Shown here: in pieces, positions 31,201 to 42,110 of the stretch
Position numbering within the stretch: position 1 is the first letter of the stretch
How the letters are laid out: every line of letters starts with the position of its first letter
Assembly: GCA_945859605.1 (NCBI GenBank)
Contig: OX243817.1
Span: 18,711,956-18,775,955, forward strand
Length of the DNA stretch: 64,000 nucleotides
Origin: Lumbricus rubellus
Taxonomy: Eukaryota > Annelida > Clitellata > Crassiclitellata > Lumbricidae
Reading direction: 5' to 3'
Notes under the pieces: generated by a model
Told to the model about the DNA's origin: nothing
Database searches by the model: none
Seen by the model: the letters and a program-made list of their open reading frames with translations, nothing else
Position numbers and translations under genes: made by a program

Positions 31201-34200
31201 ACGAAAAAAATTTTTTCGGGCAAAAGTCTCATTTTTGCCCCCCAACGTTGAAATGTCCCCTACGCCTATGGTTGCCAGGGAAGTTTTTGTTTCTCGCCCT
31301 ATCCAGCCCCCAGCTTCCCCACCCGCCAAGAGCAATGGGCTCGTTATTGCACAACCATGAAATGTAATGGCGTCTTTCATTGCCATTGTGGATAAAAGAG
31401 CGGCAACGTAGTAATCTGGACAAAATTAATGGACTCAACACCAAGAAATGATTGGACACGAAGGCCGTGATCAACATGGCATCGGTCATTGGACAGATCC
31501 TTTTGACGTCACTCGATAAATAAAGAGTACCGATGACGTAATAACTTTTGCTATGGCAACATTTATTTTGGCAGTTAACTGTGGACTTGCGTAAATTGCG
31601 CTCACTTAATGGTTTTGTGTGAGCTGTTCATTGGAAAAGTCGAATTTAGATTCCTTTTTGCGTGTTTTCGACAGAAATTATGGTCGCCTGATGGTCAGAA
31701 ATGAGAAGGTCAACAAGGTGATTGATGTTACAAGGTATAAAAATCTTTTGCTATCGAATGTTCGATGGAACTATAGCCGTAGGTCGCGTAAGAATAGATT
31801 GATGGTGTCACGGTTACGTCGATATTCTTAGAGATGAAGTTTAAATTTGGACATAGTTATAATTACCAAGATTTGTCTATTTTAACAGAAAGAGTAAAAC
31901 GGTCGTCAGAAAATTACTGGAAAGAGGTGTCGCCGCTATTCGCCTCAACGGTCGTGTCCGCCCGAAAGGTCGTTTGTCCCAACCCCCGCTCCAGGAACCT
32001 GACCCTCACCCAAAAGTTAGGGGAATTAGACACTAAACACTGCGAAGCAAAGCTTGGGAAAGAAGATACCAGGTATCTTAAAATTCATATTCTTATGTGC
32101 TCTTTCTTTAAGAACAAAAGCTTTATAAAGAATTGAATTGATGACAGGTTTGTATCCTTTTTTTCCCAAACTATCTTCAAGGCAGTATATCTAGTTGCAA
32201 ATATTTGAAAGTTGTAGGGGTCGTTTTCAGCAAATAAAGATATAAAAATCCAGATAGTCAACTTTACGATGGACAACATTAAAGCAAAGCCAAATCCAAC
32301 AAAGCAAAGCTCTGAAAAGAAGACACCAGGTATTTTAAAATCAGATTTTTCTGTTTTGTATGTCTAAAAAATTGTCTATTTAAGTTCATTTTTGCATTTT
32401 TTTCTATGTAAAGTAATTGAAGGCCAACATAGTTGCTTTTCAACACAGAAGACCTAGAAAGTCAACATCAGTACAGTCAACATAGTAAAAGAAAGCAAGC
32501 TTCAATGAAGAAAAGAAGACATCAGGTATTTTAAATTCAGATTTTTCTGTATTGTATGTCTATTTAAATAGTTTTTCATTTTTTTCTATCTTAAAGTAAT
32601 TGAGACCCAAAATAGTTGTTTTCAACACAGAAGATCTAGAAAGTCAGCATCACCATGGTCAACATGAAAGCAAAGCCAGCTCCAGTGAAGAAAAGAAGAT
32701 CCAAGGTATTTTAAATTCAGATTTTTCTGTTTTGCAGTGATGTAGTCGAGTCCACCTGGGCCGAGTCCGAGTCCGAGTCCTGCTAAGCCGAGTCCGAGTC
32801 GAGTCCGAGTCCAAAGGAGTTCGAGTCCGAGTCCAAAGGAGTCCGAGTCCGAGTCCGAGTCACTAAGGATCGAGTCCGAGTCCGAGTCCAGTGACATCAA
32901 GATCCACTGAAATACTCAACTTAATGACATAAAAAAATATCAACACTAATTATGCTAATGACATTTTTTGTGTAATTTATCAGAATTGAACTTTAAAAAT
33001 ACTGAATTAGATAACGTTTTTTGATAATCTGGCGCAATGAAAAGGATACAAATATCCTTCCACTGACAAAACACAATTAAGTTCAACAGCGCATCTTGTG
33101 AAGTCTCTTATGTTCAGATTTGGGGCCAAAAACTGCCACCCATCAGCAATGCCTCTAAGCCTAGATTTTCTACTCTAGTAAATGTTCGGAATCTGTGGTT
33201 TTGGGAAATGGCGTCTATTCACTGTGATAATATCAGCTACTCCAATACCCCAACACAGGCCAACTAAGTGCTACGACCTTGCCTGCACGTTGCAATCCTC
33301 CAATTATGTAAAAGCCTATCTGATCTATTAATGGAGATGTAGGCCTAAACCTCTGTGCCCCATTCCAAGATGAGAGAAGTTCTAATAGCCACCAGCCACA
33401 AGTAGCCAATAGACACGTCCAACCTCCTATCCTCATTTGTCTTACCATAAACGTTTCGATAGACTATAGAAGTCTATGTTCGATCAGATCAGCATAATAA
33501 ATGCCAAGTCAATCGAGGTGTCAAAACATCAAACTCGATATAGACCCTTTGCATGCCATGGATGCCTGGTTTTGTTTGTGCAAGCCTATTATAGGTAAGC
33601 TTATTATAGGCTCATGTTCAAATATTTCAACTAGCCCCTGCCGTAACCCAACACCGACTATACATCAAATAAACCTGTAATTACCTTCCCTCGCCTATAT
33701 TCAGCGGTGCCCAGCCATCCGTGACATAATTTCAATGTCAGGTTGTTTCATTACGAACTTAAACCCGCGGGCTACAAGGGTTCCTTTGTTTGAGTTGAGT
33801 CACTTGATTGATCAAGAAAGCAGACGAAATGTCTTAATTGGTTGTGGCAATACAAAATGGCCTGCTCCACGGTGAATTCGTGACTCGGAAACCGAGTCAC
33901 CGAGTCAAATTTCGAGTCCATGGCTTCGAGTCCGAGTCCGAGTCCGAGTCCTGACAGCCCGAGTCCGAGTCCGAGTCCGAGTCCGCAGAAAATCGGTCTC
34001 GAGTCGGACTCGAGTCTTTTGCCGGACTCGAGTCCTACATCACTGCTGTTTTGTATGTCTATTTAAGTTATAGCCTTTCATTTTTTCTATATTAAAGTAA
34101 TTGAAGGCCAACTTAGTTGTTCTTCAACACAGAAGATCTAGAAAGTCAACATCACTACGGTCAATATGAAAGCAAAAGCCATCCAGTGAAGAAAAAAAGA

Positions 34201-37200
34201 TATCAGATATTTTAAATTCAGATCAAACTGTTTTGTTACTTTTAGACAGTTTAGGCACTTTAGGGGTTGAACATGTTTTTAGTATACATAAGAAATACAG
34301 AAATTAGTACATAGCATATGGTAGCTTTAGATTAGAATGGTTTCATTTGTGTCCATTTTCTGTGAACGTCACTTTCAGCCTCACAACGAGAAGCAAGTCG
34401 AAATCAACTTGAAAGCAGTGTCACGGCTTGGAGAAGAAATTGACATCAATGCCTCAAGAAAAACGAATACTGCAAAAGACATTTGGAAGTTTGGAACATT
34501 CGACATACATGCTTCAGGAGAAATTTAATGGTGTGCTGCAAAAGACAGTTGGACGTTTGGAACATTATATTCTTAAAGGAAAATCTGCAGTGCAGAATGA
34601 GGACATAATAACTGTTGCCTTTCACACAATGAACTGTTTAATAAATTCTGTAGGACTTTTAAACGAACTGAACTATATCTGTAAATTTACTAACACCCTG
34701 TGTCAGATCCACGATATTGTAAATTAATCTAATATAAATAGCATGCATATACGCATTATACGGTACCTCTCAAGCCCCTATAAAATATGCAGCTTTTGCA
34801 GGGGGGGCCAATCCGGCCATGGCCACCCCCCATTGAAAACTGCCATGGGACGTGGCCCCCCATTTGGTCTGAAATTAACAAGACGAATATGGGTGTAATG
34901 GATATTGCCCCTATTCGGAAAATTGTATGGGGCGTGGCCCCCATTCGGTTTTCAAGTTGAGGACTAAAAAAAAGGTCATCAACTTTTTGGCGGATGAAAA
35001 TTACTTTTTTCCTCAGCCAAAGACCGATGACTAAAAAAAGGTCATCAACTTTTGGGGCGGATTAAAAGTACTTACGACCGATCACCATTTTTCGAACTTT
35101 CGAAAAAATCTCCCTTTTTCCGTCCAAGATCTAAGATTTTGCCCCCCCCCCCCCTTGAAACAGTTCTGGATCCGCCACTGAGCTTTTGGTTTACAGAATT
35201 TTACTAGTTCTTTGTAGGCATGCCAGTGCAAAATATTGTTAAATCCAGCTGTAGCTCTCAAAACTGAAAAACTGAAAAACCTTTTAGCTTCATGGAAATT
35301 TAAGAAACTGTAAATTTGCCTAGGCCTACAACTTTTTACAACGAATTTAAGCAATTATTGCAATTTTCACAGTGATAAAGATGTTTCCAACTCGTAAAGC
35401 AAAATGTGTAAAAGTTATTGTGTTGCTTATAACTATAGAAGGAAAACTGAAACCGAGATATTCACTCATTTAAGAAAACCTAAAGAAAAAATGTAGAAAA
35501 TTTAAATAAAATTGTGATTTCAAGAGTTTTGTTCAGAAACATTCAGATCACTATTTTTGTCTTTTTCACAATTTGCAGTTATGCTGATAACGTAAGGAGA
35601 ATTTGCTCATTTTGCTGAAAATAATTGAATGATATTATTACTTTGGGCTTTTATTAACCCCTCCCCCAGTCTGTGTATCTGGCATAACTAACATCATTCA
35701 TCGCATGTTGTTGTTGTTACTAACCCACTAACCACTCACTCGTTGGCCAGGACCTTGTCGTGGTGAGTGGGCTTTCAACCAACACTGGCCAGAATTCATA
35801 TTGAAACATATGCTCAATTATTCTATCATTTTGTAACTTGACAGCTACATTGAAGTATAGGCTATAATGGAAAACCTAATTTTTAGTCTAGTTATTTCTA
35901 CAACAACTGAGACGTCAAGATTGGAAATCTACCCAGGTTTCTAGCAAAGATGTATTATTTTCGTATATAGTAGGCAATTTTTATTTATTTATTTACTGAG
36001 AATTTGATATAGCGCTCCTTCAAGGTTACTACTCAGGAGCGCTCCCAGTTCAACCCCGTTAGCAATGGCATATTACTAAGGAAATTGGAATTAAGGAAAT
36101 TGGAATTAACGAGAATTCTGACCTGTTGAGATTTAAAACTATAGCTACACACATCTATTTACCTCTTTGTAATGCTTCCTTCCTTGACGATTTCTCTCTT
36201 TCATCTGCTGAGGTCGGCTGTAAATTTATCTCCAACGTAGAAACACTTCTCTCTGGAGTTCTGATTATTGTGCTCTTAACTTCCTCAGTGGGTTTCGAAG
36301 TGGTGTTTAAATCGTCTAGGTCAGTTGAACGCAAAGCATCTGGTAAAGAACCTGGATAGGAACTCCAGTTTGGTGCTACTATTTCCAGATCATCTTCGAT
36401 TGGAGTCTGAGCACGTCCGATGAGCAAGACATCTCTGCTTTCATTGTTGCAGGCGGCATTGTTGTTGCTCGACTGTCCGAAGGTGACTGGGAAAACAGGC
36501 TTCACTTCCTTAACCTGGATTTGTATGTCGGAGCAGTACTTTTTGGATAATGATGGATAGACGGGAACTGTGCTCTGCTCGACAGAGTTCCCATCAGGCA
36601 CGTTTCTCGGCCATGTATTGCCGAGTTCAAACCCGGCGTTGGTCTGAGGGGCCATAAGTTCTCTTTCTGACTGACGGTCAGTTAAAGGGGATGACATTGT
36701 CTCCTGTGGCGTGGAAGATGTTTGGAGATAAGAAGAGGTGAATGGGAATCCAGGAGTGGAGTAGTCTTCTCTGCAGGTTTCCGTCAACGCTGACGTTTGT
36801 AAGTTTTCATTAAGTAAATTGTTTTTCTTATAATGATGTTTATCGTCATTATCAGTGGAAGAGGCATCGGAGCTTTTATCAGAGCAGAACTCACTTTTGA
36901 AAGAGTAGTTGCCATTGAGAAGTTTCTCCGGTAGCTTATCACCACCCGAGACACCGTTAAGTTTCTTCTCCTCTGTTTCCATCGTCTTGACAGGAAGAGG
37001 TCGATCATTTTCTGCCGGAAGGAGGAGTGCCTCGGTCACCGACCAGAGCTTTCTTGAACCTTTTGGTGAATCGGTTTTCGAGGAGGTCTTGCTCCGCGGT
37101 TGGTCTTCTGGATCACCAAGAATGTTTTGTCCAATCTCTGATGCATCACCGGAGTTTCCAGCAAATTCAGGTCGAGTTGGATCGCGAATCTGGTTGTTTC

Positions 37201-38452
37201 GACCGGAAAACGAATCCTGTGCTGCAGGATCCAGTGCGAGATGATCAATCGAAAAGCCATTCTCCAGGGAGGCATCCGACCATTGATCCAACATCGAGGT
37301 CTGTATCAACGCACTGATCGCTGAATTATTATTCAGAGCTTCGCTTGAATTCAATGCATCGTCGTCTGACTTAAGACTCGTCTTCGCATCTTCCGACGGT
37401 AGAGGTCTCCACATCTGTTTTGACAAAGCAACGTTTCTTCTCGGAGACTTAGCAGAGGTTTCGATGCAGCTGAGGCTCCCCGCTGCCCTCAGTGGGAAGG
37501 AGGAATCAGTATCACTGGCTGAGCCAATCGGAGGCGTCTGTAGATCTCGACTGACCAGAGACCCTCGACGCTCCCTCATCTCTGAACCGAGACCGAGCAG
37601 AAGTGGTCTGTTGACGGCGGACAGACCACCACCGGACTTTGTTGGCGCCGTGAAGAACGACGGAGTGATGATGACTGACTGGTAGCTGGCTCTGCGCATC
37701 TGCTTCGGCAGCGTGGCGTTCTTCGTCGACTTCAGCTTAGCGATGATCGGCATCTCAGAGGTCGTCGTCGGCGACAGCGGGGAGGTCACCGAGGAGTGTC
37801 TCTTGTTCGGTATCCGCAGCTCCTTCAGTCTGCTCTCCACCGACTCCCGACGCTGCTTCTCCAGCGATTCAATCACCGACGACTCCCGTTCCCTTCTCCC
37901 CCGTAGCTTCGAGTTCCGGTCCAAGGTGGATGACCACCACTTCGAAGGAGGGGCATCGCTTGGAAGGCTCACAAGGTCACCTCCGCTGCCGTAGACGTTC
38001 TCCGAACAGACACTGGATCCACCGTCGTCGTCGACGACGCACTCCACGTCAGAACCGTTTCTATTCCGCGGTGAAACACGAACATCGCTTCCATGTGGTG
38101 CTCTCAATGGACCCAAGTTATCTACCCTGTCTTCTCCTTCGTCCACACCAATCCTTCTTAGCTCTGGCTCTTCCAACCGGTGCTCATCTTGCTGTGCCCC
38201 GTTTGCCCCAACGCGCCGTCTAAGAATGCTGTTTGAGGCTGACACCGGAACCGGAACATCCCTGAAGACATCATTCTCGTTGTCTGGTTTCGGTGAAGAC
38301 TGAGTTTCACAGTTCAAGTCCTTGTCGTAGATCGACTTCATCGCTCCATTTCTGTGGTCGTGGTTCATGTGTCCAATATGATGATGACTCTGCAGTTCTG
38401 GATCAACACGAAACTCTCCAACATTCAACTCCTGGCCATCTCTTCCGTTCAT
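28228..38452 (-). CDS. PDZ-domain protein with octapeptide repeats (pro-IL-16/PDZD2-like PDZ), three exons
   Basis: Exons 38452-36163, 30488-29064 and 28394-28228 on minus join in phase through GT-AG introns to give 1293 residues. Exon 1 (residues 1-763) is disordered, rich in Ser, Asn, Asp and Arg. Exon 2 carries 19 octapeptides of the SYSPKQEP type (residues 872-1023) and the first half of a PDZ domain: GGLGLGFCIEGG (the GLGF loop) and GDRPITVKRLFRG. The short exon 3 completes it: LRAGDEILSANGRD, then SRFVAWNFLKTLPEG and LVIRR, then stop. The GDRPITVKRLF and RFxAWNFLKxLP features resemble PDZ domains of pro-interleukin-16 and PDZD2, with Arg rather than His at the start of the second helix, so it should not bind class I tails. 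Probable cytoplasmic scaffold (inference). An acceptor-like CTTCTTTAG lies upstream of ATG 38452, so more 5' exons are possible. The final codons AGAAG|GTGAAC could also be a donor. Confidence 0.85.
29710..30165 (-). repeat. 19 x 24-bp in-frame coding minisatellite
   Basis: Nineteen tandem 24-bp units in exon 2 of the PDZ gene. On plus each reads TTCTTGTTTTGGCGAATAGC plus four bases. Protein units are S/N-Y/F-S-P-K-Q-E-P/F/L. Because 24 is a multiple of three and the unit lacks stops in other frames, antisense and shifted frames also stay open (29716-30084 +, 29658-30188 -). Those are shadows. Confidence 0.95.
30905..31270. mobile_element. hAT-like MITE, perfect 8-bp duplication GTTGCCAG
   Basis: 366 bp with ends CATAGGCGTAGGAGAC and GTCCCCTACGCCTATG. 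GTTGCCAG lies at 30897-30904 and 31271-31278. The interior has TTTTCGGGCAAG phrases in both orientations and AAAAAGTCGTCAGAAT. It lies in intron 2 of the PDZ gene (between 30489 and 36162). Confidence 0.9.
32280..34235 (+). repeat. Tandem ~190-bp units with exon-like cores
   Basis: Each unit: TTCAACACAG, then 74-77 bp starting AAGATCTAGAAAGTC, ending CAG or AAG, then GTATTTTAAATTCAGATTTT and a T-rich spacer. Cores lie at about 32451-32526, 32632-32706 and 34132-34204; an earlier diverged one ends at 32331. The third unit's donor-like GT is changed to AT. The spacer after the second core is split by the hAT element at 32735-34045. Confidence 0.7.
32735..34045. mobile_element. 1.3-kb non-autonomous hAT-like element with GAGTCC arrays, duplication CTGTTTTG
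   Basis: Ends are CAGTGATGTAGTCGAGTCC and GGACTCGAGTCCTACATCACTG-type complement (19 of the outer bases pair). Perfect CTGTTTTG lies at 32727-32734 and 34046-34053. Both subterminal regions (32747-32890 and 33880-34035) are arrays of the hexamer GAGTCC. The 1-kb interior has no coding frame. It is inserted in the tandem exon-like units. Confidence 0.9.
34799..35180. mobile_element. hAT-like MITE, perfect 8-bp duplication AGCTTTTG
   Basis: 382 bp starting CAGGGGGGGCCAATCC and ending TGGATCCGCCACTG. AGCTTTTG lies at 34791-34798 and 35181-35188. The terminal repeats are weak, but the CAG...CTG ends and the duplication fit hAT. The interior has two copies of GACTAAAAAAAGGTCATCAAC. Confidence 0.8.
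35189..36162. other. Distal part of the PDZ-gene intron, no gene seen
   Basis: AT-rich intron. 35975-36060 has a (TTTA)n tail next to TATAGCGCTCCTTCAAGG, a likely retroelement remnant. Nothing else recognised. Confidence 0.35.
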
Positions 38453-40920
38453 ATTATCTTCTTCTCCGACTGCGAACTCTTGTTCGCGAATCGTCGAAAT
38501 GGAGCAATCGACTAAAGAAGTTAGATGAGAAGTTTATGTCAGCAGATCCGCCACAATTTAACCACTTCTGTAGCGCCCGAATCTTATATCCACAGACGCG
38601 ACTCAACTTTGCTGTCCACCACCGTATAGTGACGCAATTCAATGTTTCTAAATTTCTTTTGAGCAGTGGTTCTAATAAGTTCTTCCAGAAGAATTTGATC
38701 GCTAACCGTACGGTTATTAGTCCTTGAAATGCTTGTATACACAACGTCACATGAGAGTTTATGTAGCACTCTTTCCAGACTCATACAACAATGGTTGACT
38801 ATGACGAAGTCACATTTTCCAGCCCTGGTAAAAAGCAGGGAGCCCAGCCAACCTGGAACCTAACTGAACGTCTGGCAAATATGTGTTTCGAGACTTCAAA
38901 GAGTCCAGCAAGCTGTTCCTGTGACACAGACAAATAAATCAGACGTCATATTAGTGCACGGGGGAGAGCAACTGTGCGGCATGCAACTGGCATTTAGCAA
39001 CAAATTCCGGCTGCTGTGCGGCTACCGGTACATGTGTGCGTCGTCGTAGTCACAGCGGCGGCCGCGTTTAAATTAGAGAGCAAGCAGGCTATTATTTCCG
39101 CACTTTGTGACACCCGCATGATATTGCAGATGACGATAATTCAGCACCCGGCACCAGAGGGAGCCGATGAGGTAAATATCTGGCCTCCAGTGGACTTCTA
39201 AATAACAGCCATGAACGACGACAAACCAGGCTGCGTTTCTGATTGTGGCGTCGATGTGGGTATAGGACCGCATTTTGGCCACAGATGGAGTCGGCGCCAT
39301 ATCGGTTCCGCGTTAGAGACGGTTTTAGCTGCGCCCAGTTTTTGCCAAGGGACATCGTGGTGATGCGTATCATGCAGCGTATGCTGTTTCAAAGTATTCT
39401 GTTGTACTGACTGATAACAAAACTTATAAGAAACAATATGTAGGCTAGTAAGTGAAGAAAATTTATGAGCTCAAGCACTCGTCAATTATTCACAGGTAGT
39501 TAGAATAAAGTCCTATCTGTGAGCAAGCGACTATTTGACGTCATTGGCCACGTGAACAACTCGCATTAGTTTACGGAACTATTTTCGTGCTGGTCATAAA
39601 TTGTCTTCACATCAAATCAAATCAAATCAAATCAAATCAAATCAGTTTATTCTGAGAATGAATGAACAAGAGACAAACAAACAAAACCAAGGTATTCTGC
39701 AAAGAAAAATACTAGGCTACACAGGAATGAAATTAATGTTCACAGGACACCTTGATTGTAAGAACGGTGAACACTCAGAAAGGGTCATCCAGAAAGGGAC
39801 AGGTCCCGCTAACCTGGATAACCTCTGAACGTAAAATGTAAGTCAAGATGGTGAGGTTAGAGTTATAAACAGACAATGGAATTTTTTTTTAAAGAAAATA
39901 CCAGAAAAGAAATCAATGTGGCATAAGATCACACGATCAAAAAAACCTTTGGCAACAAGCCACAAAACAACAACATAAAAAAAATAAAAAATAAAAATAA
40001 ATTTTTTTAAAAAAAAACCAAAGCAAAACCAAAAACAAATAAGCAACAAACATAAGTCAGTAATGGCAACCTGAATCATTAAGCACATGTAAGATAGTAG
40101 TAATCATATCGAGGCAAAGCAACCAGAGGAAAAACACAATAAGCATCTTGGTAACTATATATTTGAAAATTACTGAGCAGACCTATTACCAGTCGGAAAA
40201 AAAACCCAGTATCGTAACTATACCAAGTGGGACATTATTAATTCTATCATCATTGGTTATGCAACAATATAGCCATGGTTAATTAATCACAAATAACCCA
40301 GTTAAACCCATCAGATCAGATGGACTCATCAGAATACCTTATGGTTATAACAGATACATCATATGATGGTAAAATAATAATAATTACACCAAGGCGAATA
40401 AACATCTGCGCTCAATGATAACAATGAACAGCCATCTTGTGTTTTGCATTTGATTTGCGTACAACGGCTGCTATTCAGACGTCCATATATACATCAGATG
40501 ATCAGGCAAACATGGATGCATAGTTGAAGCGAGATTAAGCGGTAAGCGGTAATAGTTCGCTCGCTGGCGGTTCATTTCAAACGAACGGTGAACGATTATG
40601 TAAGAAAAAGTCCACATCGTCACCTGATCAGAGCTGTGTTTATACGTTCTGCACAGTGCAGGCCTAATGATTAATGAGTAGTTTTTATATAGGCCTAATT
40701 CCAAATGCATTGTATGCAATTGTATGCAATAAAAAGGATGCAATTTTTACGGTATTGTCCTTTCTCATCGGATCATGCAGACTGCAGGCCTGGGATTTCA
40801 TATTTACGGTTACCCCACCCCCACCCCCACCCCCACAGGATTCCACCAAATATTATATTCAAACATCTCATCACTTCAACTATCATGACTTAAAGTCTTA
40901 ACCAACATTAACATAATCGT
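38453..40920. other. Upstream flank of the PDZ gene, no further gene seen
   Basis: Presumed 5' UTR and promoter of the minus-strand PDZ gene. 38980-39070 is locally CpG-rich and includes GCGGCCGC. An (ATCAA)n run lies at 39611-39645, (A)n/(T)n-rich low complexity at 39880-40030, and a (CCCCCA)n run near 40813-40838. No coding exon recognised, though further 5' exons of the PDZ gene cannot be excluded. Confidence 0.35.
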
Positions 40921-40923
40921 TGT

Positions 40924-40933
40924 CATGATCATG

Positions 40934-41017
<84 letters not shown>

Positions 41018-41032
41018 GTCATCATCATCATC
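40924..41032. repeat. (ATC)n microsatellite
   Basis: About 35 trinucleotide copies. The frames of methionine, isoleucine or serine across it are artefacts. Confidence 0.95.
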
Positions 41033-41113
41033 ACCACCACCACCGACAATAACAAGTTAACAACAACAACAACATCATCATCAGCAGCAGCACAATCATT
41101 ATCACTACCTGAC

Positions 41114-41787
41114 GGTTTACTATCAAAACCGCGCGCACAAAACCGCGCACACAACACCGCGCACACAAAACCGCGATTCACAAAACCGCGCATCCTCAGA
41201 ACCGCGCACGATCATTACCGCGCTTGTTTGCTCATCTGTTCAAATTGGAAGCTGTAACGTTCCATGGGCTTCTACCATTGCTTTGAAACTATTATTCGGT
41301 CGACAATCCTAACCACTCTTGTTTGAGCATCTGTTAAAGCGGTGTCATGACAACTGGTCTACATACAACTCGTCTAAAGACAACTTGTCTACATACAAGT
41401 GGTCCTGCGCTTGAGAAATGGAAGCTGGATTAAATTATTTGGAGATGAAATGGAGGCTGGGTTGATGAAAAACGCAAGTGAAATTGAGGCCGGATGAAGT
41501 TTGCTTTACAGGTAAAATAGAAGCTGGATTAGCCTAACGAAAATAACGCATGAGAAATGGAAGCTGGATGGAGGTGTTTTTTAGGTATGAAATAGAAGCT
41601 GGATGAAGCTATTTGTAGATATGAAATAGAAGCTGGATCCATGTTGAGATAGCCTACTTGAATGCGGTTATGATAGTGCGCGGTTATGATCATGCGCGGT
41701 TCTGAGGGTGCGCGGTTTTGTGAATCGCGGTTTTGTGTGCGCGGTTTTGTGTGCGCGGTTTTGTGTGCGCGGTTTTGACCGGATACC
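41114..41787. mobile_element. Foldback element with (AAAACCGCGCACAC)n arms, 9-bp duplication
   Basis: 674 bp. Left arm (41128-41222) and right arm (about 41664-41777) are inverted arrays of AAAACCGCGCACAC. CTACCTGAC is repeated at 41105-41113 and 41788-41796, a 9-bp duplication as in Mutator-like elements. Outer ends are GGTTTACTAT and the complement GGTATCCGGT. The interior carries seven copies of a GAAATRGAAGCTGGAT-like phrase (41415-41640). No coding frame. Confidence 0.8.
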
Positions 41788-41944
41788 CTACCTGACAGTA
41801 CCTGTCGCCAACCATTTGGCAGCTGTGGGTAGGTCTATGCTAAAGCAGAAAACGAATTTAAATGATGCTATAGTATAATTATATCATTGACAGTCGACTT
41901 ATTTGCATAGATAAAATGAGTCCAAATGAGTCAAATGTTATATA

Positions 41945-42110
41945 CATGGGCGGAGTTTGGTTTCCGTTCTTGGGGGGGTTAACCTCGAGTCCGGGCCTTA
42001 TTGGAGGGGCTAACCCCGAAAAAGGATACCATTTTCATGGTTAAAAGGTTTAATCTGGGCTTTTATGGAGGGGCTTAGCCCCCCCTAGCCCCTGATAAAC
42101 TCCGCCCATG
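41945..42110. mobile_element. hAT-like MITE, CATGGACGGAGTTT family copy 2
   Basis: 166 bp with ends CATGGGCGGAGTTT and AAACTCCGCCCATG. Flanks GTTATATA and GTTATAAA (7/8). Shorter relative of 26925-27183. Confidence 0.75.

Larger units (their letters stand above)
31560..34735 (+). other. Candidate plus-strand transcribed locus in the PDZ-gene intron (unproven)
   Basis: Short open segments bounded by splice-like signals. 31607-31734 is open (FLRVFDRNYGRLMVRNEKV) to AG|GTATAA; 31890-32070 opens after TTTTAACAG and ends CCAG|GTATCT. Three 74-77-bp exon-like repeats follow. A last stretch, 34350-34727, encodes an unfamiliar 99-residue frame with an internal duplication (LQKTFGSLEH / LQKTVGRLEH). 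Phases of the repeats do not chain cleanly, and 31895-31990 resembles repeat sequence at 58030-58160, so this may be transposon debris or a non-coding transcript. I recognise no family. Confidence 0.25.

Noticed and set aside
36126..38223. Several plus frames opposite PDZ exon 1
   Set aside because: Shadows of a long biased exon on minus.
40876..41257. Poly-Met and poly-Ile frames
   Set aside because: (ATC)n microsatellite translation.
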